This document shows, in pieces, positions 30,549 through 41,003 of a DNA stretch of 64,000 nucleotides. Below the pieces are notes generated by a model. The model saw nothing but the letters and a program-made list of their open reading frames with translations, had not been told where the DNA came from and did not search any database. The DNA lies in the NCBI RefSeq assembly GCF_017744435.1, contig NZ_JAGIBG010000021.1, positions 28,213 to 92,212 on the forward strand, read 5' to 3'. The stretch is from Pseudomonas sp. GTDB taxonomy: Bacteria; Pseudomonadota; Gammaproteobacteria; Pseudomonadales; Pseudomonadaceae. The stretch's first letter is position 1. The number at the start of each line of letters is the position of its first letter. The translations under genes and the position numbers were made by a program.

Positions 30549-32231
30549 ATGAACAAGAAAAACCGCCACCCCGCCGACGGCAAACAGCCCATCACTATCT
30601 TCGGCCCAGACTTCCCCTTCGCCTTCGACGACTGGCTGGAACACCCGGCCGGCCTGGGTAGCATTCCAGCCAAGCGCCATGGTGAGGAAGTCGCCATCGT
30701 CGGCGCCGGCATCGCCGGCCTGGTCGCGGCCTACGAATTGATGAAGCTGGGCCTCAAGCCCGTGGTATACGAGGCCTCGAAGCTCGGCGGGCGGCTGCGT
30801 TCGCAGGCCTTCAACGGCACCGACGGCATCATCGCCGAACTCGGCGGCATGCGCTTTCCGGTGTCCTCCACCGCCTTCTACCACTATGTCGACAAGCTGG
30901 GCCTGGAAACCAGGCCCTTCCCCAACCCGCTGACGTCCGCATCGGGCAGCACGGTGATCGACCTCGAAGGCCAGACCTACTACGCCGAAAAGGCCAGTGA
31001 CCTGCCGAAACTGTTCCATGAAGTGGCCGACGCCTGGGCGGATGCGCTGGAAAGCGGTGCCCGGTTCGCCGATATCCAGCAGGCGATCCGTGACCGTGAC
31101 GTACCTCGGCTCAAAGAATTGTGGAACAAGCTGGTGCCCCTGTGGGACGACCGAACCTTCTACGACTTCGTCGCTACCTCGCGCTCGTTCGCCCAGCTGA
31201 GCTTCCAGCACCGCGAAGTGTTCGGCCAGGTCGGATTCGGCACCGGCGGCTGGGACTCGGACTTCCCCAACTCGATGCTGGAAATCTTCCGCGTGGTCAT
31301 GACCAACTGCGACGACCACCAGCACCTGATCGTCGGAGGCGTGGAGCAAGTCCCTCAAGGCATCTGGCGCCATGTGCCAGAGCGCTGCGCCCATTGGCCG
31401 GCTGGCACCAGCCTGAGTTCGCTGCATGGCGGCGCACCGCGCACCGGGGTCAAGCGCATCGCCCGCGCGGCCGATGGGCGCCTGGCAGTCACTGACAACT
31501 GGGGCGATACCCGCCACTACAGCGCGGTGCTCGCCACCTGCCAGAGCTGGCTGCTGACCACCCAGATCGACTGCGAAGAGTCGCTGTTCTCGCAGAAGAT
31601 GTGGATGGCCCTGGACCGCACCCGCTACATGCAGTCGTCGAAGACCTTCGTCATGGTCGACCGGCCGTTCTGGAAGGACAAGGACCCGCAGACTGGCCGC
31701 GACCTGATGAGCATGACCCTCACCGATCGCCTCACCCGCGGTACCTATCTGTTCGACAACGGTGACGACAAACCGGGGGTGATCTGCCTGTCCTACGCCT
31801 GGATGAGCGATGCCCTGAAGATGCTGCCTCATCCGGTGGAAAAGCGCGTGCAACTGGCCCTGGACGCGCTGAAGAAGATCTACCCCAAGACCGACATCGC
31901 CGGGCACATCATCGGCGACCCGATCACCATTTCCTGGGAGGCCGACCCGCACTTCCTCGGTGCCTTCAAGGGCGCGCTGCCGGGCCACTACCGCTACAAC
32001 CAGCGCATGTATGCGCACTTCATGCAGCGGGACATGCCCGCCGAGCAGCGCGGCATGTTCATTGCCGGTGACGACGTGTCGTGGACCCCGGCCTGGGTTG
32101 AAGGTGCGGTGCAGACGTCGTTGAATGCGGTGTGGGGTATCATGAACCACTTCGGTGGCCACACCCACCCGGACAACCCAGGCCCGGGTGATGTGTTCGA
32201 CGAGATCGGGCCCATCGCCCTGGCTGACTGA
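30549..32231 (+). CDS. davB: L-lysine 2-monooxygenase DavB
   Basis: A 560-residue FAD-dependent amine oxidase fold. The dinucleotide motif VGAGIAGL is at 51-58, followed by VVYEASKLGGRLRSQ and GGMRFPVSSTAFYHYVD. DavB converts L-lysine to 5-aminopentanamide with O2. Tryptophan 2-monooxygenase is a related alternative, but the immediately following davA amidase identifies the lysine delta-aminovalerate route. The two genes are 15 bases apart with a good SD (AAGGAGG) before davA. Confidence 0.92.
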   Translation: MNKKNRHPADGKQPITIFGPDFPFAFDDWLEHPAGLGSIPAKRHGEEVAIVGAGIAGLVAAYELMKLGLKPVVYEASKLGGRLRSQAFNGTDGIIAELGGMRFPVSSTAFYHYVDKLGLETRPFPNPLTSASGSTVIDLEGQTYYAEKASDLPKLFHEVADAWADALESGARFADIQQAIRDRDVPRLKELWNKLVPLWDDRTFYDFVATSRSFAQLSFQHREVFGQVGFGTGGWDSDFPNSMLEIFRVVMTNCDDHQHLIVGGVEQVPQGIWRHVPERCAHWPAGTSLSSLHGGAPRTGVKRIARAADGRLAVTDNWGDTRHYSAVLATCQSWLLTTQIDCEESLFSQKMWMALDRTRYMQSSKTFVMVDRPFWKDKDPQTGRDLMSMTLTDRLTRGTYLFDNGDDKPGVICLSYAWMSDALKMLPHPVEKRVQLALDALKKIYPKTDIAGHIIGDPITISWEADPHFLGAFKGALPGHYRYNQRMYAHFMQRDMPAEQRGMFIAGDDVSWTPAWVEGAVQTSLNAVWGIMNHFGGHTHPDNPGPGDVFDEIGPIALAD

Positions 32232-32246
32232 AACCAAGGAGGCAGC

Positions 32247-33041
32247 ATGCGCATCGCTCTGTTCCAGGGCGCACCCAACCCGCTGGACGTGCCCGGCAAC
32301 CTGCAACGGCTGCGTCACCAGGCGCAGCTGGCGGCCGAGCGTGGCGCGCAATTGCTGGTGTGCCCGGAGATGTTCCTGAGCGGCTACAACATCGGCCTGG
32401 CACAGGTTGAACGGCTGGCCGAGGCCGACGATGGGCCCTCGGCCATGGAGGTGGTGGAGATCGCCCAGGCGCACCGTATCGCCATCGTCTACGGCTACCC
32501 GGAGCGCGCCGATGACGGGGCGATCTACAACAGCGTGCAGTTGATCGATGCCCATGGCCGCAGCCTGTGCAATTACCGCAAGACGCATCTGTTCGGCGAG
32601 CTGGACCGGGCGATGTTCAGCCCTGGCGCCGACCATTTCCCGGTGGTCGAGCTGGAAGGCTGGAAGGTCGGCATGCTGATCTGCTACGACATCGAATTCC
32701 CGGAGAACGCCCGGCGCCTGGCGCTGGCAGGTGCCGAACTGATCCTGGTGCCGACGGCGAACATGACGCCGTACGACTTCGTCTGCCAGGTGACCGTGCG
32801 CTCGCGGGCGCAGGAGAACCAGTGCTACCTGGTGTATGCCAACTACTGCGGGGCCGAAGACGAGATCCACTACTGTGGGCAGAGCAGCATCATCGGGCCC
32901 GATGGCAGCCTGCTGGCCATGGCCGGGCGCGATGAGTGCCAGTTGCTGGCTGAGCTGGAGCATGAGCGGGTGGTGCGGGGGCGTGAGGCATTTCCTTACC
33001 TGACCGATCTGCGTCAGGAGTTGCACCTGCGTCAGGGCTGA
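32247..33041 (+). CDS. davA: 5-aminopentanamidase (delta-aminovaleramidase) DavA
   Basis: A 264-residue nitrilase-superfamily amidase that hydrolyses 5-aminopentanamide to 5-aminovalerate and ammonia. The Glu-Lys-Cys triad is visible: CPEMFLSGY (E41), YRKTHLFGELD (K112) and MLICYDIEFPE (C146). It is the partner of davB; the product feeds the davDT route to glutarate, which is not in this window. A REP pair lies directly downstream, before pqqF. Confidence 0.93.
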   Translation: MRIALFQGAPNPLDVPGNLQRLRHQAQLAAERGAQLLVCPEMFLSGYNIGLAQVERLAEADDGPSAMEVVEIAQAHRIAIVYGYPERADDGAIYNSVQLIDAHGRSLCNYRKTHLFGELDRAMFSPGADHFPVVELEGWKVGMLICYDIEFPENARRLALAGAELILVPTANMTPYDFVCQVTVRSRAQENQCYLVYANYCGAEDEIHYCGQSSIIGPDGSLLAMAGRDECQLLAELEHERVVRGREAFPYLTDLRQELHLRQG

Positions 33042-33044
33042 CAA

Positions 33045-33164
33045 GGGCCGCTTTGCGGCCCATTCGCGGGCACGCCCGCTCCCACAGGGACCGCGTGATC
33101 GTGTGGTCAACGCTATTCCTGTGGGAGCGGGCGTGTCGGGACGCCGCACCGCCGCGAATGGGCC
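33045..33164. repeat. REP pair between davA and pqqF
   Basis: Inverted REP units: the left copy contains CGCCCGCTCCCACAGGGA (around 33074-33091) and the right copy CCTGTGGGAGCGGGCG (around 33118-33133). The flanks GCCCATTCGCGG and CCGCGAATGGGC also mirror each other. The arms are imperfect because the right copy carries extra bases. A further small hairpin, GGGCCGC-TTT-GCGGCCC, starts the block. Confidence 0.75.
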
Positions 33165-33213
33165 AGGCCTGCCTTGCAAATGGGTTAGCATGAACACCTG
33201 CCCCGGAGTTCCC

Positions 33214-35493
33214 ATGCCTGACACCACCCGCCACCTCACCCTCGCCAACGGCTTGCAGCTGACCCTGCGCCATGCCCCGCGCCTGAAGCGCTCGGCGGCC
33301 GCCTTGAGGGTGCATGCGGGCAGCCACGACGCTCCAGCCGCATGGCCGGGCCTGGCCCACTTCCTCGAACACCTGTTCTTCCTCGGCACCGCACACTTCC
33401 CTCTGGAAGACGGCCTGATGCGCTACGTCCAGTCCCTGGGCGGTCAGGTCAATGCCAGCACCCGCGAGCGCACCACCGATTTCTTCTTCGAAGTACCGCC
33501 TGCTGCGTTGGCCGGTGGCCTGGAACGCCTGTGCCAGATGCTTGCCGAACCGGACCTGGGCATCGAACGGCAAAGCCGCGAGCGTGAAGTCATCCACGCC
33601 GAATTCATCGCCTGGTCACGCAACCCGCAGGCACAGCAGCAATTTGCCTTGCTGCAATCTGTGGCTGGCAATCATCCGCTGATCGGCTTTCATGCGGGCA
33701 ATCGCTATTCCCTCGCGTTGCGCAATATTGCCTTCCAGCAAGCGCTCACGGGCTTTCATCAACGTTTCTACCAGGGCGGCCAGATCACCCTGAGTCTCTG
33801 TGGCCCACAGCCACTGGATGAACTGGAGCAACTCGGCAGGCTATACGCCGGGGTCTTCGAAACAGGCGCCCCTGTGCCGCAAACCTTGCCACCTGCCTTG
33901 ACCGCCAACAAGCCGCTACTGTTCGCCCACGAGGGCCTGCCCGAAGGTGCGGAACAGGCGCTGGAGCTGCTGATCGCCAACCTCGGTGACAACCGCCCCG
34001 GCAGTTGGCTGGAGGCTCTGGAGCGACGTGACTGGCTTAAAGGGTGCAAGGTCGAGAAGTTATATGCCTTCGCCGGGCAACTGCTCTGGCACATCGACCT
34101 GAAGCTCGCCCCGGATGCCGACACTGATGAGGCGCTGAAGCTGCTGCACGGCTGGTTCGACTTCTTCCGCCAGGCAGAACCCGCCCAACTCAACGGCGCG
34201 TTTGGCCGTTTGCAACAACGTCGCGAACGCAGCGCCAGCGCACTGGAGCTGGCCCGCCGCGATAGCGCCGGGCAGCCGTTTGCGGCACTGGATACACAAG
34301 CGCTGGTCGCGCTCGAAGCGCTGCTTGAACAGCTGCCTCGTCACGCATACGGGCAATGGCAACTGCCAACGGCAGAGCCGTTGTTGTTCGATGAACTACC
34401 CACTGTTAAAACTGCAGAACTTCCCCCTGCGCTGGCCATGAGCGACCTGCTTCCCCCCACCAGGCAATACGCAGCACTTTATCTGCGCTGGTACATGCCA
34501 TCGGCATTACGCCAACGTCTGCAGGGCATACTTGAACACGCCTTGCACCCCATGCAGGTACGTTGCGAGCAGGCCTGCGTGCAACTGCAGTTCAACGCGT
34601 CTGGCGAATACTGGCAGCTACGTTGCGCTGGCCATCCAGCAGCCGTGGTACGCGCCATGGGCCAAGCGTTGGCGCTGATGCAGGCGCCCTCCAACTGGCA
34701 ACCATCGCCACCTCAGGCGCCCGCCCTGATACCGATCAGGGCGTTGATCAATCAGTTACCTGATGCCGTGCTCGGCACCCGCCCCGCCGCAATACCGTCC
34801 AGCACCCCCGACCAAGCGCTGCTCGACGGCGCCTGGCAGCATAGCCGCTGGCAGGGCCTGGCCGTGGGCTTCGACACCAGCGCCGAGCAGGCATTGGGCG
34901 CAGTGCTGCAGGGCTGCCCAGGGCGAGGTGCGGTGCCCACGCCTGCCGCCCTCTGGACCGGCCATCGCTGGCACCATGCCGAGGTGCCAGGCAGTGAAAA
35001 TGCCCTGCTGCTGTTCTGCCCACTCTCAGCCGGGCAGCAAGCCTGTGGTCGTCTTCTGGCCCAGCTGCTGCAAGGCCCGGTGTATCAACGACTGCGGGTC
35101 GAACTGCAACTTGGCTATGCCGTTTTCAGTACCTTTCGTCAGGTCGAAGGTATCGGTGGCCTGCTGTTCGGTGTGCAGTCGCCACATGCCAGCCAGGCCG
35201 AAATCCTCGATCACCTGCGCGAACTTCTGGGCCAGGGCATCACACTCGATAGCCATGCTCGTCAGGCACTGGCCGAGCAGTTCGATGAGCCTGCCATGGC
35301 CAACGCCGAGGTCGCCGAATGGGCATGGCAGACACACCTGGCCACACAGCCCGCCGACCTGCTTGCGCTGCAGCGGTCTATTCTGTTGACGCAACAAGCG
35401 GATCTGGACGACCTGCTACGTGACCTGCTCGGCCCCGATTGCGCCTGGCTTTGCCTGGCCAACAGCGCCGCGCCCGATGCGTCCTGGCACTGA
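33214..35493 (+). CDS. pqqF: PqqF, M16-family zinc peptidase of PQQ synthesis
   Basis: A 759-residue insulinase-like (M16) protease with the inverted zinc motif HFLEH at 49-53 and a matching distal Glu in REVIHAEF (about residue 130). PqqF cuts the crosslinked Glu-Tyr out of processed PqqA. ATG at 33214 was preferred because GGAG lies five bases upstream; earlier in-frame starts fall in the REP block or lack an SD. It precedes pqqA as in other P. putida strains. The C-terminal half is less conserved, as usual for the non-catalytic M16 repeats. Confidence 0.92.
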   Translation: MPDTTRHLTLANGLQLTLRHAPRLKRSAAALRVHAGSHDAPAAWPGLAHFLEHLFFLGTAHFPLEDGLMRYVQSLGGQVNASTRERTTDFFFEVPPAALAGGLERLCQMLAEPDLGIERQSREREVIHAEFIAWSRNPQAQQQFALLQSVAGNHPLIGFHAGNRYSLALRNIAFQQALTGFHQRFYQGGQITLSLCGPQPLDELEQLGRLYAGVFETGAPVPQTLPPALTANKPLLFAHEGLPEGAEQALELLIANLGDNRPGSWLEALERRDWLKGCKVEKLYAFAGQLLWHIDLKLAPDADTDEALKLLHGWFDFFRQAEPAQLNGAFGRLQQRRERSASALELARRDSAGQPFAALDTQALVALEALLEQLPRHAYGQWQLPTAEPLLFDELPTVKTAELPPALAMSDLLPPTRQYAALYLRWYMPSALRQRLQGILEHALHPMQVRCEQACVQLQFNASGEYWQLRCAGHPAAVVRAMGQALALMQAPSNWQPSPPQAPALIPIRALINQLPDAVLGTRPAAIPSSTPDQALLDGAWQHSRWQGLAVGFDTSAEQALGAVLQGCPGRGAVPTPAALWTGHRWHHAEVPGSENALLLFCPLSAGQQACGRLLAQLLQGPVYQRLRVELQLGYAVFSTFRQVEGIGGLLFGVQSPHASQAEILDHLRELLGQGITLDSHARQALAEQFDEPAMANAEVAEWAWQTHLATQPADLLALQRSILLTQQADLDDLLRDLLGPDCAWLCLANSAAPDASWH

Positions 35494-35662
35494 TCTCGCG
35501 GGGATTGTTACGTTTACTGCAAGGGCGCTTATCAAAGAATTAACCTTTCAGTACAAATTTTTCTTGTAAGATAACGCTATCTCAGCCAAGGGAACCTCCT
35601 GCCCGAGGCGGTACCCAACCCGTAGCTGAAGCACCCCAACCCCATCCGGAAGGAGAACGCCC

Positions 35663-35734
35663 ATGTGGACCAAACCTGCATACACTGACCTGCGTATCGG
35701 CTTCGAAGTGACCATGTACTTCGCCAACCGCTAA
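35663..35734 (+). CDS. pqqA: PQQ precursor peptide PqqA
   Basis: The ribosomally made 23-residue precursor of pyrroloquinoline quinone. It starts [20 protein letters not shown] and contains the invariant Glu15-x-x-x-Tyr19, the two residues fused into PQQ. A strong SD (AAGGAGA) precedes the ATG. The 169-base region upstream is AT-rich around 35540-35580 (TTTTTCTTGTAAGATAACG), so a pqqA promoter with a leader of about 90 bases is likely; the exact -35 is unclear. Confidence 0.95.
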
Positions 35735-35814
35735 GCCTTGCTTTGCGGCTCGACGCCTCGGCCCGCCGGGGCGTCGTCGTTTTTCCGATACGGCTTTTCG
35801 CAGAAGGAGTGGCC

Positions 35815-36726
35815 ATGTACATCCAGATTCTCGGTTCCGCCGCCGGTGGTGGTTTCCCGCAGTGGAACTGCAACTGCGTCAACTGCAAGGGCTATCGCGA
35901 CGGCAGCCTGCGTGCCACCGCGCGCACCCAGTCGTCCATCGCCCTGTCCGACGACGGTGAGCACTGGATCCTGTGCAATGCCTCGCCCGACATCCGCGCC
36001 CAGCTCCAGGCCTTCGCGCCGATGCAGCCGGCGCGTGCCCTGCGCGACACCGGCATCAACGCCATCGTCCTGCTCGACAGCCAGATCGACCACACCACCG
36101 GCCTGCTCAGCCTGCGCGAAGGCTGCCCGCACCAGGTCTGGTGCACCGACATGGTCCACCAGGACCTGACCACCGGCTTCCCGCTGTTCAACATGCTCAG
36201 CCACTGGAACGGTGGCCTGCAGTGGAACCGCATCGAGCTTGAAGGCAGTTTCGTCATCGACGCCTGCCCCAACCTCAGGTTCACCCCGTTTCCTCTGCGT
36301 AGCGCAGCACCGCCCTACTCGCCGCACCGCTTCGACCCGCACCCGGGCGACAACCTCGGCCTGCTGGTCGAGGACACGCGCACCGGCGGCAAGCTGTTCT
36401 ACGCCCCCGGCCTCGGCCAGGTCGATGCCAAGCTGCTGCAGATGATGCACGGCGCCGACTGCCTGCTGGTCGACGGCACGCTGTGGGAGGATGATGAAAT
36501 GCAGCGCCGCGGTGTCGGCACCCGTACCGGCCGCGAGATGGGCCACCTGGCGCAGAACGGCCCCGGTGGCATGCTCGAAGTGCTCGACGGCTTCCCGCGC
36601 CAGCGCAAGGTGCTTGTCCACATCAACAACACCAACCCGATCCTCGATGAAGATTCCCCCGAGCGCGCCGAAGTCCAGCGCCGCGGCGTCGAAGTCGCCT
36701 TCGATGGCATGAGCATCGAGCTGTAA
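35815..36726 (+). CDS. pqqB: PqqB, PQQ biosynthesis metallo-hydrolase-fold oxygenase
   Basis: A 303-residue metallo-beta-lactamase-fold protein. It begins [20 protein letters not shown], including the CxCxxC zinc knot (CNCVNC), and has [12 protein letters not shown] for the second metal region. It is thought to hydroxylate the Glu-Tyr intermediate and has also been linked to PQQ export. ATG at 35815 is supported by AAGGAG; the longer reading upstream is unlikely. It precedes pqqC by nine bases. Confidence 0.93.
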   Translation: MYIQILGSAAGGGFPQWNCNCVNCKGYRDGSLRATARTQSSIALSDDGEHWILCNASPDIRAQLQAFAPMQPARALRDTGINAIVLLDSQIDHTTGLLSLREGCPHQVWCTDMVHQDLTTGFPLFNMLSHWNGGLQWNRIELEGSFVIDACPNLRFTPFPLRSAAPPYSPHRFDPHPGDNLGLLVEDTRTGGKLFYAPGLGQVDAKLLQMMHGADCLLVDGTLWEDDEMQRRGVGTRTGREMGHLAQNGPGGMLEVLDGFPRQRKVLVHINNTNPILDEDSPERAEVQRRGVEVAFDGMSIEL

Positions 36727-36735
36727 GGAGGCCCC

Positions 36736-37491
36736 ATGAGCGACGCACTGCCAATGTCACCTGCCGATTTCGAGCAGGCCCTGCGCGCCAAGGGCGCCTA
36801 CTACCACATCCACCATCCATACCATGTGGCGATGTACCAAGGTCGCGCCACTCGCGAACAGATCCAGGGCTGGGTGGCCAACCGTTTCTACTACCAGGTC
36901 AACATCCCGATGAAGGATGCCGCGATCCTGGCCAACTGCCCGGACCGCGAAATCCGCCGCGAGTGGATCCAGCGCCTGCTCGACCATGACGGCGCGCCCG
37001 GCGAGGACGGCGGTATCGAAGCCTGGCTGCGCTTGGGTCAGGCGGTCGGCCTCGACCCCGACCAGTTGCGCTCCCAGGAACTGGTGCTGCCCGGCGTGCG
37101 CTTCGCCGTCGATGCCTACGTCAACTTCGCCCGCCGTGCCAGTTGGCAGGAAGCGGCCAGCAGCTCGCTGACCGAGCTGTTCGCTCCGCAGATCCACCAG
37201 TCGCGCCTGGACAGCTGGCCACAGCACTACCCGTGGATCGACCCGGCCGGCTACGAGTACTTCCGCACCCGCCTGGGCCAGGCCCGGCGCGACGTCGAGC
37301 ACGGCCTGGCGATCACCTTGCAGCACTACACCACCCGCGCGGGCCAGGAGCGTATGCTGGAAATCCTGCAGTTCAAGCTGGATATCCTCTGGAGCATGCT
37401 CGACGCCATGAGCATGGCCTACGAGCTGAACCGCCCGCCTTACCACACCGTCACCCAACAACGGGTCTGGCACAAGGGGATCGCCCTATGA
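36736..37491 (+). CDS. pqqC: PqqC, pyrroloquinoline-quinone synthase
   Basis: A 251-residue cofactorless oxidase of the TenA-like helical fold that performs the last ring closure and eight-electron oxidation to PQQ. Typical stretches are [34 protein letters not shown] and [17 protein letters not shown]. An SD (AAGGAGG) overlaps the pqqB end. The stop overlaps the pqqD start. Confidence 0.95.
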   Translation: MSDALPMSPADFEQALRAKGAYYHIHHPYHVAMYQGRATREQIQGWVANRFYYQVNIPMKDAAILANCPDREIRREWIQRLLDHDGAPGEDGGIEAWLRLGQAVGLDPDQLRSQELVLPGVRFAVDAYVNFARRASWQEAASSSLTELFAPQIHQSRLDSWPQHYPWIDPAGYEYFRTRLGQARRDVEHGLAITLQHYTTRAGQERMLEILQFKLDILWSMLDAMSMAYELNRPPYHTVTQQRVWHKGIAL

Positions 37492-37763
37492 GTTTCGACC
37501 GCAAGCAAACGCCGAACTGGCGCCCCGGCTACCGCTTCCAGTACGAGCCGGCACAAAAAGGCCATGTGCTGCTGTACCCCGAGGGCATGATCAAGCTCAA
37601 CGACAGCGCTGGCCTTATCGGCGGGCTGATCGACGGCAAGCGTGACGTGGCGGCGATCATCGCCGACCTCGAACGACAATTCCCTGGTGTGCCCGAAGTC
37701 GCCGACGACATTGAGCAATTCATGGAGGTGGCCCGTGCCGAACACTGGATCACCCTCGCCTGA
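37488..37763 (+). CDS. pqqD: PqqD, PqqA peptide chaperone
   Basis: A 91-residue RiPP recognition element that binds PqqA and presents it to PqqE. The start is ATG at 37488, four bases inside pqqC. Characteristic stretches are [20 protein letters not shown] and the C-terminal [15 protein letters not shown]. It overlaps pqqE by 29 bases, consistent with the stoichiometric PqqD-PqqE complex; in some bacteria the two are fused. Confidence 0.94.
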   Translation: MSFDRKQTPNWRPGYRFQYEPAQKGHVLLYPEGMIKLNDSAGLIGGLIDGKRDVAAIIADLERQFPGVPEVADDIEQFMEVARAEHWITLA

Positions 37764-38883
37764 GGTGCCGGTCGGCCTGCCGCTGTGGCTGCTGGCCGAA
37801 CTGACCTACCGCTGCCCGCTGCAGTGCCCGTACTGCTCCAACCCGCTGGACTTCGCCGCCCAGGGCCAGGAGCTGAGCACCGAGCAGTGGTTCAAGGTAA
37901 TGGCCGAGGCCCGCGAAATGGGTGCCGCGCAGATCGGCTTCTCCGGTGGCGAACCGCTGGTGCGCCAGGACCTCACCGAGCTGATCGGCGAGGCCCGCCG
38001 GCTGGGCTACTACACCAACCTGATCACCTCCGGCATCGGCCTGACCGAAGCGCGCATCGCTGCCTTCAAGCAGGCCGGGCTGGACCATATCCAGATCAGC
38101 TTCCAGGCCAGTGACGAGCAGGTCAACAACCTGCTGGCCGGCTCGAAAAAGGCCTTTGCGCAGAAGCTGGAGATGGCCCGCGCGGTGAAGGCCCACGGCT
38201 ACCCGATGGTGCTCAACTTCGTCACCCACCGGCACAACATCGACAAGATCGACCGTATCATCGAGCTGTGCATCGCCCTTGAAGCCGACTTCGTCGAGCT
38301 TGCCACCTGCCAGTTCTACGGCTGGGCGCACCTCAACCGCCTGGGCCTGCTGCCGACCCGCGCGCAGCTCGAACGTGCCGAACGCATCACCAACGAGTAC
38401 CGGCAAAAGCTCAAGGCCGAAGGCAGCCCGTGCAAGCTGATCTTCGTCACCCCGGACTACTACGAGGAACGCCCCAAGGCCTGCATGAACGGCTGGGGCA
38501 GCCTGTTCCTGACCATCACCCCGGACGGCACTGCCCTGCCTTGCCACGGCGCCCGGCAATTGCCGGTGCAGTTCCCCAACGTGCGCGACCATGACCTGCA
38601 CCACATCTGGTACGACTCGTACGGCTTCAACCGCTTCCGCGGTTACGACTGGATGCCCGAGCCGTGCCGTTCGTGCGACGAGAAGGAAAAGGACTTCGGC
38701 GGCTGCCGTTGCCAGGCCTTCATGCTGACCGGCGATGCCAGCAAGGCCGACCCGGTGTGCGCCAAGTCACCCGATCACGGCATCATCCTCAAGGCCCGCG
38801 AGGAAGCGGAGACCGCCCAACTCGCCATCGAAGAGATGACCTTCCGCAATGAGCGCAACTCCCGTGTCATCGTCCGCGGCTGA
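37735..38883 (+). CDS. pqqE: PqqE, radical SAM Glu-Tyr crosslinking enzyme
   Basis: A 382-residue radical SAM enzyme with CPLQCPYC (Cys27, 31 and 34, CX3CX2C) for the SAM [4Fe-4S] cluster. Its C-terminal SPASM region is cysteine-rich ([17 protein letters not shown] and VCAKSPDHG). It joins Glu and Tyr in PqqA with PqqD. The start is GTG at 37735, inside pqqD, with GGAGG six bases upstream; the frame upstream of it is the shadow of pqqD. It overlaps the following peptidase gene by 35 bases. Confidence 0.94.
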   Translation: MPNTGSPSPEVPVGLPLWLLAELTYRCPLQCPYCSNPLDFAAQGQELSTEQWFKVMAEAREMGAAQIGFSGGEPLVRQDLTELIGEARRLGYYTNLITSGIGLTEARIAAFKQAGLDHIQISFQASDEQVNNLLAGSKKAFAQKLEMARAVKAHGYPMVLNFVTHRHNIDKIDRIIELCIALEADFVELATCQFYGWAHLNRLGLLPTRAQLERAERITNEYRQKLKAEGSPCKLIFVTPDYYEERPKACMNGWGSLFLTITPDGTALPCHGARQLPVQFPNVRDHDLHHIWYDSYGFNRFRGYDWMPEPCRSCDEKEKDFGGCRCQAFMLTGDASKADPVCAKSPDHGIILKAREEAETAQLAIEEMTFRNERNSRVIVRG

Positions 38884-40672
38884 CTTCAGCGCCGCCCAGG
38901 CCGTTGCCGCCGGCACCGACTTTGCCGAACTCAAGGTCAGTGCCGAGGGGCTGTTCTGGAACGAGTTCCGCCCGGCCGATGGGGCCTGCCGTATCTGGCA
39001 GTGGCGTGACCAGCAGGCGCGCTGCCTCACGCCCGATGGTTTCAGCGTACGCAGCCGGGTCTACGAATACGGTGGTGGCAGCTTCTGCCTGGGCGGCGAT
39101 GGGCTGCTGTTCGTCAATGAGAAGGATCAGCAGGTCTATACCCAGCGCCTCGAAGGCGGTGCACCTCGCGCCCTGACCGATCAGTCCGATTGCCGCTATG
39201 GCGACGTGCAGTGGCACGACGGCAAGGTGCTGGCAGTCGAAGAGCGCCATGGCGAAAGCGTCGAACATCGCCTGGTGGCACTGGACGATAGCAGCAGGGA
39301 GGTACTCGCCGAGGGTGCCGACTTCTATGCCTCGCCAACGATCAGCGCTGATGGCCAGCGCCTGGCCTGGGTCGAATGGGACCGTCCGGCACAGCCCTGG
39401 ACCGTTACCCGGCTGATGTGCCGAGAACGCGGCCCCAGCGGAAACTGGGGAGCGGTACGCTGCATGGCGGCCGATGACGAATCACTGCAACAACCACGCT
39501 TCGATGCTCAAGGCCGGTTGTATTGCCTGTCCGACCGCAATGGGTTCTGGCAGCCGTGGGGCGAAATCGACGGCCGCTGGCAAGCGCTGCCTGCGGAAGA
39601 TGCGGACCACGCCGCCGCGCCCTGGCAACTGGGCACCAGCACCTGGCTGCCCCTGGGGCCGCAGAGCTACCTGGCCAGCTGGTTCGAAGGTGGCTTCGGG
39701 CAACTTGGCCTGCGCTCCGACGATGGCCGGGTGGAGCGTTTCGCCAGCGCCTATACCCGCTTCCGCAGTCTGGCTATGGATACCGAATACCTCTACGCCA
39801 TCGCCGCTTCTCCGGTCAGTCCACCGGCGGTGATTGCCATTGCCCGCATCGGCCACGAAGTCAGCGTGCTGGCCGGTGGCGCCGAAGTGCTGCCTGCCGC
39901 GCAAATCAGCCTGCCGCAGTCGATTCATTACGAGAGCGGCGGTGCGCTGGCCCATGGTTTCTTCTATCCGGCAGCCGCCAACATGGGCCCGGCACCCTTG
40001 GTGGTGTTCATCCACGGCGGCCCGACCTCGGCCTGCTACCCGGTACTCGACCCACGCATCCAGTACTGGACCCATCGCGGTTTCGCCGTGGCCGACCTGA
40101 ACTACCGGGGCAGCACCGGCTATGGCCGGGCATACCGCCAGGCGCTGCACCTGCGTTGGGGCGAAAGCGATGTGCAGGATGCCTGTGCCGCCGTCGAGTA
40201 TCTGGCCGGGCGAGGGCTGATCGACCCCGGCAAGGCCTTCATTCGCGGCGGCAGTGCCGGTGGCTACACCACACTGTGCGCCTTGGCTTTCCACGGTGTA
40301 TTCCGTGCGGGTGCCAGCCTTTACGGGGTCAGTGATCCAATTGCCCTGGGCCAGGCCACGCACAAGTTCGAAGGTGATTACCTGGACTGGCTGATCGGTG
40401 ACCCGCAGCAAGATGCCGAACGTTATCGCCAGCGCACGCCCCTGCTGCATGCTTCGCAAATCAAGGTGCCGGTGATCTTCTTCCAGGGCGAGCTGGATGC
40501 CGTGGTGGTGCCGGAGCAGACGCGCTCGATGCTGGCCGCGTTGCAAGCCAATGGCATCGCGGCTCAAGGGCATTTCTATGCAGGGGAGCGGCACGGGTTC
40601 CGCAAGGCCGAAAACCTGGCGCATGCGCTGGAGGAAGAGTGGAAGTTCTATTGCAGGGTGTTGGAGGGCTGA
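38849..40672 (+). CDS. S9 prolyl-oligopeptidase-family peptidase of the pqq operon
   Basis: A 607-residue serine peptidase. An N-terminal beta-propeller-like half leads to an alpha/beta-hydrolase domain with the nucleophile in GGSAGGY (Ser469). A likely Asp is in [12 protein letters not shown] and a His in GERHGF (near 584). No signal peptide is visible. It overlaps pqqE and is the last gene of the locus; the equivalent gene in other pseudomonads has been named pqqH or pqqM. A role in trimming PqqA-derived peptide alongside PqqF is plausible but unproven. Confidence 0.88.
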   Translation: MSATPVSSSAADFSAAQAVAAGTDFAELKVSAEGLFWNEFRPADGACRIWQWRDQQARCLTPDGFSVRSRVYEYGGGSFCLGGDGLLFVNEKDQQVYTQRLEGGAPRALTDQSDCRYGDVQWHDGKVLAVEERHGESVEHRLVALDDSSREVLAEGADFYASPTISADGQRLAWVEWDRPAQPWTVTRLMCRERGPSGNWGAVRCMAADDESLQQPRFDAQGRLYCLSDRNGFWQPWGEIDGRWQALPAEDADHAAAPWQLGTSTWLPLGPQSYLASWFEGGFGQLGLRSDDGRVERFASAYTRFRSLAMDTEYLYAIAASPVSPPAVIAIARIGHEVSVLAGGAEVLPAAQISLPQSIHYESGGALAHGFFYPAAANMGPAPLVVFIHGGPTSACYPVLDPRIQYWTHRGFAVADLNYRGSTGYGRAYRQALHLRWGESDVQDACAAVEYLAGRGLIDPGKAFIRGGSAGGYTTLCALAFHGVFRAGASLYGVSDPIALGQATHKFEGDYLDWLIGDPQQDAERYRQRTPLLHASQIKVPVIFFQGELDAVVVPEQTRSMLAALQANGIAAQGHFYAGERHGFRKAENLAHALEEEWKFYCRVLEG

Positions 40673-40704
40673 CAGCCTGGGGCCGCTCTGCGGCCCCGGC
40701 ATCC

Positions 40705-40863
40705 TCAGCGCTTGGCGATGATATACACCGCATGCACGATCCCCGGGATGTAGCCCAGCAGGGTCAGTAGTATGTTCACCCAGAACGCCCCGCCAAACCC
40801 CACCTGCAGAAACACACCCAGCGGCGGCAAGATGATGGCGATGATGATGCGAATGAAGTCCAT
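40705..40863 (-). CDS. Pmp3/YqaE family small membrane protein
   Basis: A 52-residue protein made almost entirely of two transmembrane helices. It starts MDFIRIIIAIILPPLGVFLQ and contains the family signature ILLTLLGYIPGIVHAVYII. AGGAGAG lies in front of the ATG. Pmp3 homologues affect membrane potential and salt tolerance in yeast; the bacterial role is poorly known. It is convergent with the pqq operon. Confidence 0.88.
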   Translation of the reverse strand: MDFIRIIIAIILPPLGVFLQVGFGGAFWVNILLTLLGYIPGIVHAVYIIAKR

Positions 40864-40925
40864 GCGGGTCTCTCCTGAAGGGCTTACATCAGAGACTCGC
40901 CGCGCATCGCAGAGGTTCCACAGGC

Positions 40926-40966
40926 AAAAAAAAACGCCCCGGGCCAAATGAAACAGGCACGGGGCG
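40926..40966 (-). terminator. Terminator of the aminotransferase gene
   Basis: Read leftward: CGCCCCG, an 18-base interior with its own GCC/GGC pairing, then CGGGGCG, followed by nine T. It starts about 40 bases after the aminotransferase stop and lies upstream of the Pmp3 gene. Confidence 0.88.
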
Positions 40967-41003
40967 ATGCGCAGAAACGCCAGACGGTTCGTAAAATTCT
41001 TGA

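Noticed and set aside
33103..33213. Longer pqqF start within the REP block
   Set aside because: The added residues are encoded by repeat DNA and do not resemble M16 proteases; the ATG at 33214 has an SD.
30459..33389. 976-codon minus-strand open frame over davB-davA
   Set aside because: Antisense shadow of davBA. The translation has no motif and crosses the REP block and both real genes.
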